A stretch of 64,000 nt of DNA from Lytechinus pictus (lineage: Eukaryota > Echinodermata > Echinoidea > Temnopleuroida > Toxopneustidae). Positions 26,901 to 38,702 of the stretch are shown here, piece after piece. Both the position numbers and the translations under genes were made by a program. The notes beneath the pieces are model-generated. The model searched no databases. It was not told the origin of the DNA and worked only from the letters and a program-made list of their open reading frames with translations. The DNA is taken from assembly GCF_037042905.1 (NCBI RefSeq), contig NW_026974140.1:11605001-11669000 (forward strand), read 5' to 3'. Each line of letters begins with the position of its first letter. Positions within the stretch are counted from its first letter, which is position 1.

Positions 26901-29900
26901 AAGACTTTGTTTAACGTCATACGAAAACCTTTCTTCGTAAGGCGGCCATACGAACGTCGTAAGAACATCATATGAACTGCGTTAGAGTATATGGCCGAGA
27001 GGCAACTCTAGAAGCCTTAATTTATTACGATGATTGTAAGAACGCCTTAAGTTCTTCATAGATGGCTCTTACGGCGTTCGTAAGAACGCCATAGAACGGA
27101 GATTTGAACGGCGCTCTCATGAAAGAGTCTTGGCGTTTTTAAGGTGTTCACAAGAGACTCGTAAGGCGTAGGTACACAATTTATGCAAATGTTAAGTAAA
27201 ATCTTCTTACGAGTGCCGTGAGTTGCTCATATGAGCATCTTGCGACAAAACAGAAATCGCAAGATGGCCGCATAAGTCTGACGGAAGAATAAGTCGAGGC
27301 ATTCTTTCAACAACAACAACAACAAAACATACGAATTCTAGGGCCATTTTATAAAAAAATCATTTCGTTTCTCATGAAGCTCTTGGGATGTTCTAACTAA
27401 CAACATAAGACTCTATTCTCATTTACGAATCTCTATACGAATTCCAGAATTCGTACAAACAGCGAGATTCCTTTGTGACTGTAGCGTTATACCTAGTTCC
27501 CACCTTCACGATTTGTGCCACGATTCAAATAGCGGTCTTAATCGTGGTGTGATCGTAGTGATCTAATCAGATCGTATCAGATCATATCAGATCAATCGTA
27601 GCAATCGTATCTATTGTAGAAACATTTTGAAAAGTTCAACAAATTTCGCGATCAGTTACTAAAGGCCAATCTTGACCTTCGCATATTTTGTTATGATTTA
27701 CATCTAAAGGCCAGGGTCATAATTCACATTCAAGTTTACACATTGGCGTACCTATGGAAAATATTTGGAAAATAAAACTGCACCCTTTCCAACATTTGAC
27801 CTTTGTCATTTATCGATTCGTTCCTTTTTCGTGAGATAGGAGTTTCCAAGTGTATTTTCTTCCATTCATTTCGATGAACGTTATTCTATATCGAAGGATA
27901 CATAAGTATCAGCAAACAATATTTGTGATGATGAAAAGGGGCGACACCAAGAGCATTCCAGTAACAGCGACATCAACAATAAAGCTATAAAACCAAACTC
28001 TTATTAATCTAGTCAAATTTGACCTAATCACGTGGTACCCAGCAAAATCTTTCTAGTCATAATATTGACTTGATTCTAGTCAGAATGATTCAAATTCTGA
28101 AATAGGTAACCGACGTGACCCAGATATAACAAACCCTTTTCGATGTTCAGACTATATATGCAAAACTTACGTCGTAACAACTTGCCCCGCTCTTCAACCG
28201 GCTAAGGGACTAGAAAACTATATCTGACATATTACTCATATAAGTAATTTAGTGGTTCATCCCCTGACTTCCAGTTTAAAGGTTGAGGGTTCGAAGCTTG
28301 CTATCCTTGCGGTATTCATACTCCAGAGACAGGTTATACCAGTTGATATGAGAATCACACAGTTTCATTAACATGTGAATTGCTATATGAAAGTAGTTTA
28401 TATGTGTGCATTTTTCATATATGATTTAGAAGATTTTTAAAATCATCTCTGGCTGATTTCTTTTCTCTCTCTCTCTTCCCTACTACCTCTATCTCCTCTG
28501 TGGGTTGTTTTGCAGTTTGCATGCTTTTATGAAATCAAAATTATCTTTTAGAACAGAAAATATTACTTCATGAAAATCACCTTTTTACTTGATCATTTCA
28601 CACCGGATAGCTGCCCGAACAGGAAACGACAATGAAGTCCCGCTCGAACCAGAACCCGAACCGGTACGAGTCAACCGTCCGCCAACCACCACAACCAGAA
28701 GGGTAACTATTACGTAACATTTAGTTTGATTCTACATTTTTATTTGATTGATGAGATTACCTTTAGCCTTGTCTTGAATCCTACAGCCATTTATTCTTTT
28801 ATGAATCTTGTACCTCTTGGGGCAGTACTTGATAAATTATTGTATTGATTGCTTAATAATTACCTGTTAAACTTTCACATTGACACTATACTTCACTTCA
28901 ATTGATGCGATGTCTGATTCATTTTATTACATACATGCATATCATAGAGTTTTGTATTGCTATCGATAATTAACAAAAGATAAGAAACTTTGGCCAACGG
29001 AATCTTTTCCATCGGTGATAGATATCCATAAAATATGCCTCTTTAAAATCATTTATGGCTGGCCGTTGGTGGCGTTGTTTTAATCGATGTACAGACGACT
29101 ATGATGATGGAAACGATGCCGAAGACGAATGAGCGCTTGATGACCACAGAGCCGACAGAGGTATTTTGACTATTCAAACTTCGTGTGACATCGTTATCTC
29201 CTCACCCGTGTGTCAAAAATAATTTTCACTGTGTTTTGTTCCATTCTGTATTACCATAAGAATATGTTTATCCTTAAAAAATACGGTATAATATGAAAAA
29301 AAAGTTGTCATGACAATCATCATCATCACCATCACGATAAGAATTATCATCATCTCCACCACCACCACCATTATAACATTCACCATCGTCATACTATATA
29401 TTTATTGGATTTAAAATAATTGCAAATCGGGCGTGGTAAGTGACTAGCTGAACATTTGATTTAGATTTAAGTCTTAAAGATATTAAACCTAACAGATTTG
29501 AATTTGAATTCTTTGGAATTAAGATTGTATTCTGAGTTTGAGTGGTCACTAACGACAGCTGAACTTTATTTATTTCAAATCCCTATAAGTTAGAGTTTAC
29601 CATCACCACACCGCTCCAATCATGTATTCATATAACCAATCGCCACGACTATCACGATCACCACCAACAGTAGCAGCAAGCCAGCAACAACAACCATAAT
29701 ATCAGCAATAACAACCACCATAGCTACGGAAATATGTTGTGCGTGTTCTTTGATAACTTACAACATGCAAAATTTTAATAATCTAAAATCTTCATAATTA
29801 ACCATTTTCGGCATAACATTAAATGTTCCATTTACATTTTTAATCCAAAATGGAATTATATAGCCCTTCTTTGTTTGATTGATTAGATTTGATTTAATTT

Positions 29901-32900
29901 TCATATGTTTTTATGTCTATCCCAGAGACTTTCAACTGATGTTCGGTGTGGAAATAATGGATGTGCATGTGGAATAAACTTCTATTTTTATTTGATTTGA
30001 ATAATTCCACAATGTCTTTAATTTCGTTTGTTACTTTTGGTAATTGTCTTTTATCATCATTATTATTTATATCATAATACAAGCTCTGAAGTCAATGTCC
30101 TATCGATGTCGTTTATTTTTTCTATTTACACTATAAAATCTAGTTTTTTATGTTTCAACTCTTGCATTTGTAATTATTCACAATTGATTCACAAGATCTA
30201 TTTTACATGACCGTCGATGGCGGTATTTTAATCGTGTGTGCAGATAATTGAAGCGGGGGCACCAAAATTTAGCACGGCTGAGCCTTCAACTAAAATCATG
30301 GCGACTACAGAGGTATTTTAACTAAATAAATCTTCATGTGACATCGTTGTCTTCTCATGTTTCACCAGTGTTGCTAATTTGTGTTTGTTGGTCTAGTTTT
30401 ATAGTTCAATCAGATGATCATGATGTGCGCATCAATTTGCAATAGTTCCCATTTGAAGTGATGCCGTTTATAAGTGGGCAATTCCGTAAAATAATCATCC
30501 TTTTTGTATATGCGACACCGATTTTTCTCAGGTTTTACTTCATTTTATAAACTCACCAAGTCAAGGTCACTTGACAGCATTACAAACTGTCCAAAGAACT
30601 AGACATCGGAGACAGAAAAAATCATGAAGATCCCCCATATATGGGGTCGGACGTACATATTTTATGGAATTGTCCAACAGTCAATTGCTTTTATTTTCAT
30701 TTATCTGTATAATGTGGATAACTTTGTAAAGAAAATGTTAACTAACTCAAATATCTTTGTGATGGCCTATTCATAATATAGTCAGGTCCAGATTTGAGAA
30801 ACGTAGACTGCCTTAGGCAAATCGTGTTAATGCTGAATTGAGAAATGTTTTAGCATAATTTGAGGGCGCTGAGTCCAAATTTGCTGTTTGCCAACTTTGA
30901 TTTTCATGTTAAAATCCTCAAATTGGCAAAAACAATATGGCCGCCATTCCACACCATTTTTGGCTCTATTCTGAACCCCAAAACTTGTAACAAAAATGTT
31001 TGTCAACGGTTTTTGGTACCATTTGTTCCCAGGAATAACATACTAAAAATCTACCAAAATCTGGATCAGGGAAAGTGGTTATTTTCAAGATGGAGTCTAA
31101 GATGGCCGCCATTAAAATAACCGACACTTTACATACCCTAGACATCTTTTTCGGTGCATACATGTATTCAGTGGTGTAGGGGGTAAAAGGAAAGAGTGAA
31201 CTTAAGCACTCCAGGGTACCTGAAAAGCCAAGATTGCGTAAAAATGGCTGCCATGGCCTAAAAATTCACAATTCATCTATTACCTATTTTAGTGTCTTTT
31301 ATTTGGGTTTTATTTATTGGTGATTTCAAGGGTCAGGAAGTAAACTGGGACAAGTTATAAGGACAGTCAACGGTCCACTATGTCCAAAATCCAAGATGGC
31401 TTTCAAAATTGGAGTCTAAAATAGCTGTTGTTATCTAAAAACCCTAAAACCCGACATAGTTTGTTTGATATCTGCCTTGAGGATATGATGTTGGTGTCTA
31501 ACCCATGGTTTAATGGGTCAAGAAATACGATGGGAAGTATCAAAGACAGTCTATGGTCCAGCATGTCCAAGAATCCAAAAAGGTTTCCAGAATAGGAGTC
31601 TAAAATGGCTTCAGTTACCTTAAAACTGACATAGTTTGTTTAATATCCGCCTGCGGTATATGATTATGTTGTCTAACCCTTGGTTTAAATGGTCAAGTAA
31701 TACATTAGGATAAGTTAAGGGCAATCAATGATCCTGTATGTCTAAAAATCCAAGATGGCTTCCAATAAAGGAGTCTAAAATGGCTGCTGATACTTAAAGA
31801 TTGACATAATCCATTTAGAATCCATCTGGAAGATATGATTTTGGTGTGTACATTATGGTTTCAAGGGTTAATACTTTTGGATTAGTTACAATGGTATGAA
31901 GCTGTCCATTTTGCCTATTATTCAGAAATGGCTTTCAAAATGAGTCTAAAAAGACTTCCATCACCTAAACATAGTCATAATTAGGTGAACAAAATCTACA
32001 CTATTGTGGTTTGAAGGCTAAAATAATAAATCGGGATAAATAACAAGGATGGGCAGTTGTCCTTTTCGTCCTAAAAAGTCCAAAGCGACTTCTAAAATTG
32101 CGTAAAAATGACTGCTCAGTGTCCCCTAATCATGAAACCATAGGATAGTCCTAAGCACTAAAATTACGTGTCTGGAAATACTTATCAGTGAATTATGGAA
32201 CTTTTTAGGTGAAAGTGTACCTTATTTTTGAAAGTTTGTTTTTCGGATGTTAACTTATTTTTGCATAATCTAATTATGTCACTAAACTCTTGTAAAACAT
32301 ATTTTTATGAGTCTTAAACATGTTAAAAACAGAGACCGTGGCGCTAGATGGGATATGAAGTATTGTCATTTTTGTATCAATGGTGGTCAATTCGAATGTA
32401 ATTTTTGGAGCGTTCTTCAATTTTTGACAAAATAGACAACAGCGTATCCCTGTTATTCGTCTTTACCTTTTTTTATTTGAACCTTGAAATCATGAGAAAG
32501 ACACAAAAATGTCTCTAGGTAGATAGTGTAACTTTGCAGTCAAATGTTTAAGAAATTGCAACTATTTTTTAAGCCATCATACTTTTTTTGCAAAACTGCA
32601 CCACTGATAAACCTTGAAATTTTTCCAATGTAATTTTTCCCTTCCGAACCATGATCTTTTAAATGTTTTATTTTTCTCGGTAGACCCCAAAGTTATTTAT
32701 ATATATGCATATGGACCATTTCAAAGTTACAACGTCCATTATAGACGCCATTTTGGAAGGTCATCTTGGATTCTCTGACACATTCACTGACTATCTTGTA
32801 AACATGTCCTGACTCATTATTTGCCTTGAAAGCCTTTTTGATGATTTTGATTTTAATGATTTACTTTAATTTTTGGAGTTGATGGTACAGCGACTGCTGT

Positions 32901-35900
32901 TTTGGACGCTATGTTGGATTTCCAGGTACCGTTGACGACCTTTTGTAATTATAACCTGTTTCAATAGACTTTGTTTAATCCTATAAAGTCTCATGAAATA
33001 GACATCAATAACCTAAAAGTTATGACATTTCAAAAACTTAACCTCGGTTAAGATTTGATGTTGACTTCGCCGCGCCGCCATGGTCATCGCCGCTGTCAGA
33101 AAAGGGACGTCCATGTTTTGTTTCTGCTATGCATGCAAGGAAAAAATGGTGGACACGTTTAAGATATCACAATGTGATTATGCCAACATCGCCCCCAAAT
33201 TATCTAACATTTTGCCATATTATTTATCAATCAGCAGCTGTGAATCATGGAAGCCATCTTGGAATTAAAGATGGCTGACGAATCAATCGGACACATTATG
33301 TTTGCAACCCTAGGTATCAAAAATAACGCATAGACCCCAATTTCTGAAATATAATCACCCATAAAACTTGTTAATATGGGAAACTGCATTCAAAATGCCG
33401 CCATTTGTTTTTTTGCCGATTTGAGGATGAAAACTTCGGAAACAAGTTTGGCAAACAGCATTTTTGGATTCAGCACCCCTGAATTACCTTAAAACAATTG
33501 ATAAATCAGCATTAACACAAAATGCCTAAAGCACTTTTTCTGAGCACATTTTTTAAAATCTGGACCTGACTGATATTGATTATGTTTGTCGTGAGTGTTG
33601 AAGGTTTAAAGAAAATTCCTGTAATTAATATCTATTTAGTGAAGCCATAATCACTCATTAATTGTATATCCCGATGTCTTAAAAACCATTTCTGTGTTCT
33701 CTACTAACGGTGATATGTATTTTCTATCTTGTATTCTGTGAATCTATGTTAGAGTCATTATTAAATTATTGAATAACAACATCTCCTTTTACTTCTTTAT
33801 ACTTTAACATATTAATAAATCACTTGCATCATATTGGTGTTAATATGTTTATTTTTTTATCTCTCATCTGTCGGCAATTCTCTTCTTTTCGGTTTTGTCA
33901 ATCAGTGTAATCACTTATGAAATTTCATTTTCTTACCGAGTGCAAACTGAGACACTCTTACAAGAAAATACCGGTTCTGTTTGGAATCAGCAGACTCACA
34001 AAAGCCTAAACTCAAGATATTTCAAGACGGGTGTTGCCCCACACTTGCATAGAATCAAGTTTTGCTTTAAACAAACAAATAACGCATTGTTTCAATACTG
34101 AGGAACCGTATAACAAGCCTGGCTTCCAAAGGCTCCTCGTCTTCCTTGTCTTTATATTACTTTCCTTTAATTATCGATATTTGTTGCTTTTAAACGTTTT
34201 CGACATATGCGTTAGCATATAATTGTACATGTATCTTGTTATATGTTACTTTTTCAAGGAGGATCAATAAAGTTCATTCATTCATTCATACTTGTTGAAC
34301 ATTTCGTTTTCACCTTTATAACTCACATTTTTATCATAATTATCATCTTTAATAAAAAAATCGATATGTCTTGATAATATTCTTCTGTTAGTTGGATGGA
34401 TGAAATTTTACCAACAACAAACATGGCCTTCATAACAATCTTCTGCGTTCACTATTGTGTCTCATTTCCTTACGTACTATCATAATTATGATAATTACAT
34501 AACTATCCCCAGCATTTATCTTTTAATTTATCATTTTTTCCGATGCTAATCTAGGAAAGCAAAGGAGAGACCAGACGAGATATCGGTGTAAATGACCTCA
34601 GTACAAGTACCCGTTGCAATCTTTGACCGTATCTTACAATCACCATAGTATATACATTTTAACAACGAGACAAAATAGGCACATAAGGACAGCAATTCTC
34701 TGGGCGTTTATTTTAATATTTTCTGGGCCTTTTCTTACATAATGTTCAAAATGTAGAAATTACATTGTTTTAGTGAACGACTGATATGTTCTTGTACAAA
34801 ATGAGAACATTTTATCTGGCATTTAAGTATGGTGTTACTGAATTTCATATAACCTTGAATTTAACAAATGGTAAACTTCTATTGAAATGTATATTTTTGT
34901 TTAGAACAGGGGTAGTTGGTAAAGATCATCTATTGCGACTGCAAATGGTTTAGAATCTGATTTAGCGCAAGAACAAGTTCCTGCCCTTCAGTAATGCGTA
35001 AAGATCTTCATGAAGCAGCTCACTATTTTGTATGTTCTCGAAAACATTAATTTCTTCCTGAGTTTTCTTGTCGATTGCTTGCTGCAATGCAATTTCTTTC
35101 ATTAAAAAAGGCGAAGAAAATATATTTCTCCAAATGCATATCTATTTTAAGCATTATGAAAGGAGGCATGTTTGATATTCTTGCATTCTGTTAATTTGTT
35201 TTTCTTGCAGCCAGTCCGAAAGACAACAACACGCGCCACAACAACACGGAGAACAACCACCACTCAACCACCAACGACCACAACCATGCCTACAACCACT
35301 CCCACCACAACAATGCCACCTACAACAACCATCCCAACAACCACTCCTATGCCAACCCCATTGAACTGTAAAGAGGTGGCTGCTAGGGGCGAGACTGTTT
35401 CAGGATGGTACCTTATTGATCCAATGCAAAGAGGAAACCCCTTCACAGTTTACTGTGAATTGCCTAAAGGTACGTGGTTCTTTTAAACACCATCGCTATC
35501 ACCATACTCATTTATTCTTCGGTCATCTTCTTTTGTTTTTCACATTTCCCTTTTTCTTGCTGTACTCTGTCTCTTATATTTCTTTCTCTCTTTCTCTCTT
35601 TCTTCTTCTTCTTCTTATACTTCTTATTCTTCTTTTTCTTCTTCTTATGTAGTGGTCGGGACTTAAAATATAGAACTGTATAGGTAGCTAAGAGACTACC
35701 TGTAATTTATATTTTATTATTTCATTTCTCGATTTTGTCCCCAAGGTGTAACATCAGTCGGTCACACAATGGCGGATAGGGCGATTCATAACAACGGGTT
35801 TGAAGGACCTGGAGACTTCCAACTTAATCCAGTATACACAAATGCCACAATCAACCAGATGAAGGCACTTACATTAGTCTCACAGAACTGTAGCCAGTTC

Positions 35901-38702
35901 ATCAAGGTAATGTTCTTAGACTTCAAAAGACTGCTTAGTAATTATTATACCAGAACCAATCTGTCTTACTCTGACAAAAAGGAAGCAAGGTACATATTGA
36001 CCGAAATTGTGTTATTTTTTTTCCTATATCTTTCTTTTTCAGGCAAAACTAAATAGTAAATAAGTAGCATTCAATATAGTTCTATTTATAGTTTTTTGTT
36101 TGCATTTACTCCTCTAGTACCGATGCCGGGCCGCTGTTCTCTTAGCTACAGAGAAGAAGAGTGGATTACGATACGGATATTGGGTATCTGTTGATGGCGA
36201 ACATATTGGCAGTTGGGGTGGAGCTCCTATCAACAGTGGCAAGTGCGCATGCGCCCTTACAGGTCAGTAAAATCACGCCTTACATCAAGACCCATTAGTT
36301 GCTTCATAACCCGATTTCGCATTCCGTTTTTCCTTTTGTCCCCACACCCTTTCCGTTTCTTCCCATCTTTTTTCACATGTATTAAAATATGGTAAATAGA
36401 AATGTGACATTTGGCTTTTAGGCCTTAAGTTTCAATTTTGTTATGGAAAGGCCACATTTATTACAGCACCAGTGGGAAAAATCCAAAGGGCACAGGAAAT
36501 ATCCTAGGCCAATAAAAGAGGCATTGAGACCAATCAAAACCACCATCCTTCTCGTCCCAAACTCGCTATTTTTCTCATCACCCTCCTCGTCACCCGTCTG
36601 GTTATCCTTCTCGTCACCCTCCTCGTCATCCGTCTGGTTATCCTTCTCATCATCCTCCTCGTCATCCGTCTAGTGATCCTTCTCATTATCCTCCTCGTCA
36701 TCCGTCTGGTTATCCTTCTCATCATCCTCCTCGTCATCCGTCTAGTTATCCTTCTGATCACCCTCCTCGTCATCCGTCTGGTTATCGTTCTCATCACCCT
36801 CCTCGTCATCCGTTTGGATATCGTTCTCATCACCCTCGTCACCCGTCTAGTTATCCTTCTCGTCACCCTTCTCATCTCCCGTTTGGTTATCCTTATCGTC
36901 ACCCTCCTCGTCATCCGTCTGGATATCGTTCTCATCACCCTTCTCGTCTTCCGTCTGGTTATCCTTCTCATCACCCTTCTCGTCTCCCGTTTGGTTATCC
37001 TTATCGTCACCCTTCTCGTCTCCCGTCTGGTTATCCTTCTCGTCACCCTCCGCATCTCCTGTCTGGTTATCACTCTCGTCGTCCTTCTCTTCTCCCGTCT
37101 GGATATCATTCTCATCACCCTCGTCATCCGTCTAGTTATCCTTCTCATCACCCTCCTCGTCATCCGTCTGGATATCGTTCTCATCACCCTCGTCACCCGT
37201 CTAGTTATCATACTCGTCACCCTTCTCGTCTCCCGTCTGGTTATCCTTCTCATCACCCTTCTCGTCTCCCGTTTGGTTATCCTTATCGTCACCCTTCTCG
37301 TCTCCCGTCTGGTTATCCTTCTCGTCACCCTCCGCATCTCCTGTCTGGTTATCACTCTCGTCGTCCTTCTCTTCTCCCGTCTGGATATCATTCTCATCAC
37401 CCTCGTCATCCGTCTAGTTATCCTTCTCATCACCCTCCTCGTCATCCGTCTGGATATCGTTCTCATCACCCTCGTCACCCGTCTAGTTATCATTCTCGTC
37501 ACCCTTCTCGTCTCCCGTCTGGTTATCCTACTCATCACCCTTCTCGTCTCCCGTCTGGTTATCCTTCTCGTCACCCTCCGCATCTCCTGTCTGGTTATCA
37601 CTCTCGTCGTCCTTCTCGTCTCCCGTCCGGTTATTCTTTTCGTCATCCTCCTCGTCTCCCGTTTTGTTATCCTTCTCATCACCCTCCTCGTCACCCGTCT
37701 GGATATCCTTCTCATCACCCTCGTCATCCATCTAGTTATCCTTCTCGTCACCCCTCTTGTCACCCGGTTTATCATATGTCTCCTCTCCTGATTCTATGCC
37801 AACTTTTCATCCTTCTTGTCAACCTCTTATTTTCTAAATATATTATCACAAGCCATCATTAAGCCGTATTCAAACCAACTTTACGTTGTCATTTTTTATT
37901 ACTAGCTATCAGCAGATAAAATGTAGTCTTATAATTACTGGATAATTAAACATTTTTATATACGCAAAGAACAAAATCGATTTAATGTTGATAATTAATC
38001 ATGGACACCGTTCTCACTACCGTCCCAAAAATAGTTTACTGGAAATTAGTATAAAGTGTAATGAGAACGGTCGAAGCGGTCTTGGAAGCGATCTTTCAAA
38101 CCGATTCAGAAAACCACCTCGCGATGTAGTTTTGAAGATCGCTTTGCCTCGTTAAAGTGGTTTTAGCGTAAGCATGGACCTATAGGTCAATGGCGTAAGT
38201 GAGGACACAACCGTTCTTCGGGAAGCGATCTTTGCAAATTTCGAGCGCACTACTCAACATACTGTATGTGGAATGCCTACGCTGCGGTTTCAAATTTCGC
38301 GCGAATCATGTGACCCCACTGAGAGTGTTCCCATATCAACATGACCGCTATGTGAAGTAGTTTTGAAAACAACTTTCGGGTGATCAAATGGGAATGCTAG
38401 CAAAGCGATCTTTCAAACTGGTTTCCCGAACCGGTTTCCAGTAATCCAGTTTTAGAAAGTATAATGAGAACGGTGTCATATAGTTTAAACATAATAATCT
38501 TATTTCTATTTACTTACTTGCAGCTCGTGGCTGTCTGGAAAACAAGAACTGCAACTGCGATTCCAACCCAAAACAATTTGCCATCGATGAGGGTGTCATC
38601 TCTGACAAGCCCTACCTGCCAGTGACGGATGTCCGTCTTGGTGATACTGGTAGTAAGAAGGAGGAGGGATATGTCACTCTCGGCCCCTTGCGATGCCAGT
38701 AA
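22015..38702 (+). CDS. Secreted coiled-coil, Thr-rich-stalk protein with a contactin-associated-protein-like fibrinogen domain
   Basis: Ten exons join in phase: 22015-22246, 25681-25821, 28611-28702, 29095-29160, 30244-30312, 34555-34587, 35211-35469, 35746-35906, 36118-36262, 38524-38702 (458 aa). Residues 1-19 are a signal peptide (cleavage after ATG). Residues 25-77 form a charged coiled coil, with N-glycan sequons at N46 and N94. Residues 135-142 repeat Pro/Glu. Residues 150-261 form a Thr/Pro-rich, mucin-like stalk. Residues 264-457 hold a ten-cysteine domain with [40 protein letters not shown] and a final GPLRCQ. This matches the fibrinogen-like module of contactin-associated proteins, here without laminin-G, EGF or membrane segments. 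An extracellular adhesive or recognition role is inference. Exon 2 could instead start at 25663 (+6 aa). The 33-nt exon 6 is the least certain. The last four exons are firm. Confidence 0.85.
22199..22246 (+). other. Start choice and first splice junction of the fibrinogen-like gene
   Basis: The ATG at 22015 (context TTCAAAATGG) opens directly into a signal peptide, and an AG acceptor lies at 22000-22001, so a 5' UTR exon further upstream is likely. The exon ends ...TAT G|GTAAAT (phase 1). Read through, the frame meets a stop at about 22290. Confidence 0.6.
23199..23225. other. Perfect hairpin in intron 1
   Basis: TTAACGTAAGCA, a TTT loop, then TGCTTACGTTAA form a 12-bp perfect stem. It could be a decayed MITE or chance. 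No wider precursor-like arm was seen. Confidence 0.6.
23598..24000. repeat. Interrupted (ATC)n microsatellite with a CAG/CCG block
   Basis: About 400 bp of ATC/TCA triplets with CAC and TAT interruptions end in (CAG)6 and (CCG)3. Long open frames on both strands here (poly-Ser, poly-Ile, poly-Met) come from the triplet period and are not genes. A smaller related tract lies at 24126-24170. Confidence 0.95.
24622..24726 (+). other. Candidate cassette exon in intron 1 of the fibrinogen-like gene
   Basis: After CATAACTATAG the frame reads [20 protein letters not shown] then [15 protein letters not shown]. It is phase 1 at both ends, so it could be inserted between exons 1 and 2 without breaking the frame. 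It resembles exon 2 ([21 protein letters not shown]) at D.E..L.R..NS.L. The donor at 24727 (GTCATC) is weak; another in-phase donor (GTAATC) is at 24754. Downstream ATC triplets degrade the frame. It may be a dead exon copy. Confidence 0.3.
25993..26128. repeat. Nested perfect inverted repeats in intron 2
   Basis: Outer arms of 17 bp (GTCTTTGTCGAAAATTG at 25993-26009 and its exact complement at 26112-26128) enclose inner 10-bp arms (GCTGACGAAA at 26041-26050 and TTTCGTCAGC at 26067-26076). No open frame spans the structure. A MITE or a transcribed hairpin are both possible. Confidence 0.8.
26774..27480. mobile_element. Inverted-repeat element with many GTAAGAACGCC-type internal repeats
   Basis: The left end CACAAATACCTTTAAGAAC then GCTACGAACG matches the terminal sequence of the MITE at 3486. 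A decayed right end (TTCGTACAAACAGC, CCTTTGTGAC) is in inverted orientation. The interior carries many direct and inverted near-copies of TACGAACGCC, TTCGTAAG and GTAAGAACGCC. No transposase frame is present. The boundaries, especially the right one, are approximate. Confidence 0.5.
27563..27592. repeat. Short decamer repeat (CAGATCGTAT-like)
   Basis: Three tandem near-copies of TCAGATCATA lie within a wider GATC-rich stretch (27530-27620). Confidence 0.7.
28245..28330 (+). mobile_element. Possible tRNA-derived SINE fragment in intron 2
   Basis: AGTGGTTCATCCCCTGACTT followed by GGTTGAGGGTTCGAAGC has the spacing and B-box-like core of a tRNA-derived promoter. No downstream body like that of the 48.5-kb SINE is evident, so this is tentative. 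Confidence 0.3.
29050..29225 (+). repeat. Exon-duplication unit A (exon 4 with flanks)
   Basis: Exon 4 (22 codons) sits between GGCGTTGTTTTAATCGATGTACAG and GTATTTTGACTA...GTGTGACATCGTTATCTCCTC. These intronic flanks match those of exon 5 at 30200-30370, so exon and flanks were copied together. Confidence 0.8.
30200..30370 (+). repeat. Exon-duplication unit B (exon 5 with flanks)
   Basis: Exon 5 (23 codons) is flanked by GGCGGTATTTTAATCGTGTG and GTATTTTAACTA...ATGTGACATCGTTGTCTTCTC, near-copies of the unit A flanks. Both exons end in T-T/P-T-E codons and are phase 0 on both sides. Confidence 0.8.
30780..33571. mobile_element. 2.8-kb foldback element with internal ~175-bp satellite units
   Basis: The ends AGTCAGGTCCAGATTT (30780) and AAATCTGGACCTGACT (33556-33571) are exact inverse complements. 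Similarity between the arms continues inward for about 190 bp (GTGTTAATGCTGA, TGCTGTTTGCCAA, CCTCAAAT.GGCAAAAA). Inside, a unit containing GGAGTCTAAAATGGCTGC then TGACATAGTTTG and GGTTTAATGGGTCAAG recurs at 31411, 31595, 31770 and 31941. Only short frames occur, with no transposase. It occupies intron 5 (30313-34554). Confidence 0.8.
36535..37790. repeat. 36-bp minisatellite with higher-order structure in intron 9
   Basis: The unit is CGTCTGGTTATCCTTCTCGT plus CACCCTCCTCGTCATC (36 bp; some units are 33 bp). A block beginning CGTCTGGATATCATTCTC at 37096 recurs at 37378, giving a 282-bp higher-order period. Because unit lengths are multiples of three, both strands stay open for over 1.1 kb (Arg/Thr-rich on minus, Leu/Ile/Val-rich on plus). 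These are not genes. Confidence 0.95.
38004..38477. mobile_element. Non-autonomous DNA element with GACACCGTTCTCA inverted ends
   Basis: The terminal 13 bp GACACCGTTCTCA (38004) and TGAGAACGGTGTC (ending 38477) are perfect complements. Internally, a TAATGAGAACGGTCG copy and repeated GAAGCGATCTTT(C/G) phrases occur. It has no transposase frame. It ends 46 bp before the last coding exon's first base, so it abuts that exon's acceptor region. Confidence 0.85.

Noticed and set aside
36534..37791. Open frames of 413 (minus) and 372 (plus) codons
   Set aside because: They are forced by a 36/33-bp minisatellite; the products are repetitive Arg/Thr or Leu/Ile/Val strings with no domain, and lie in an intron.
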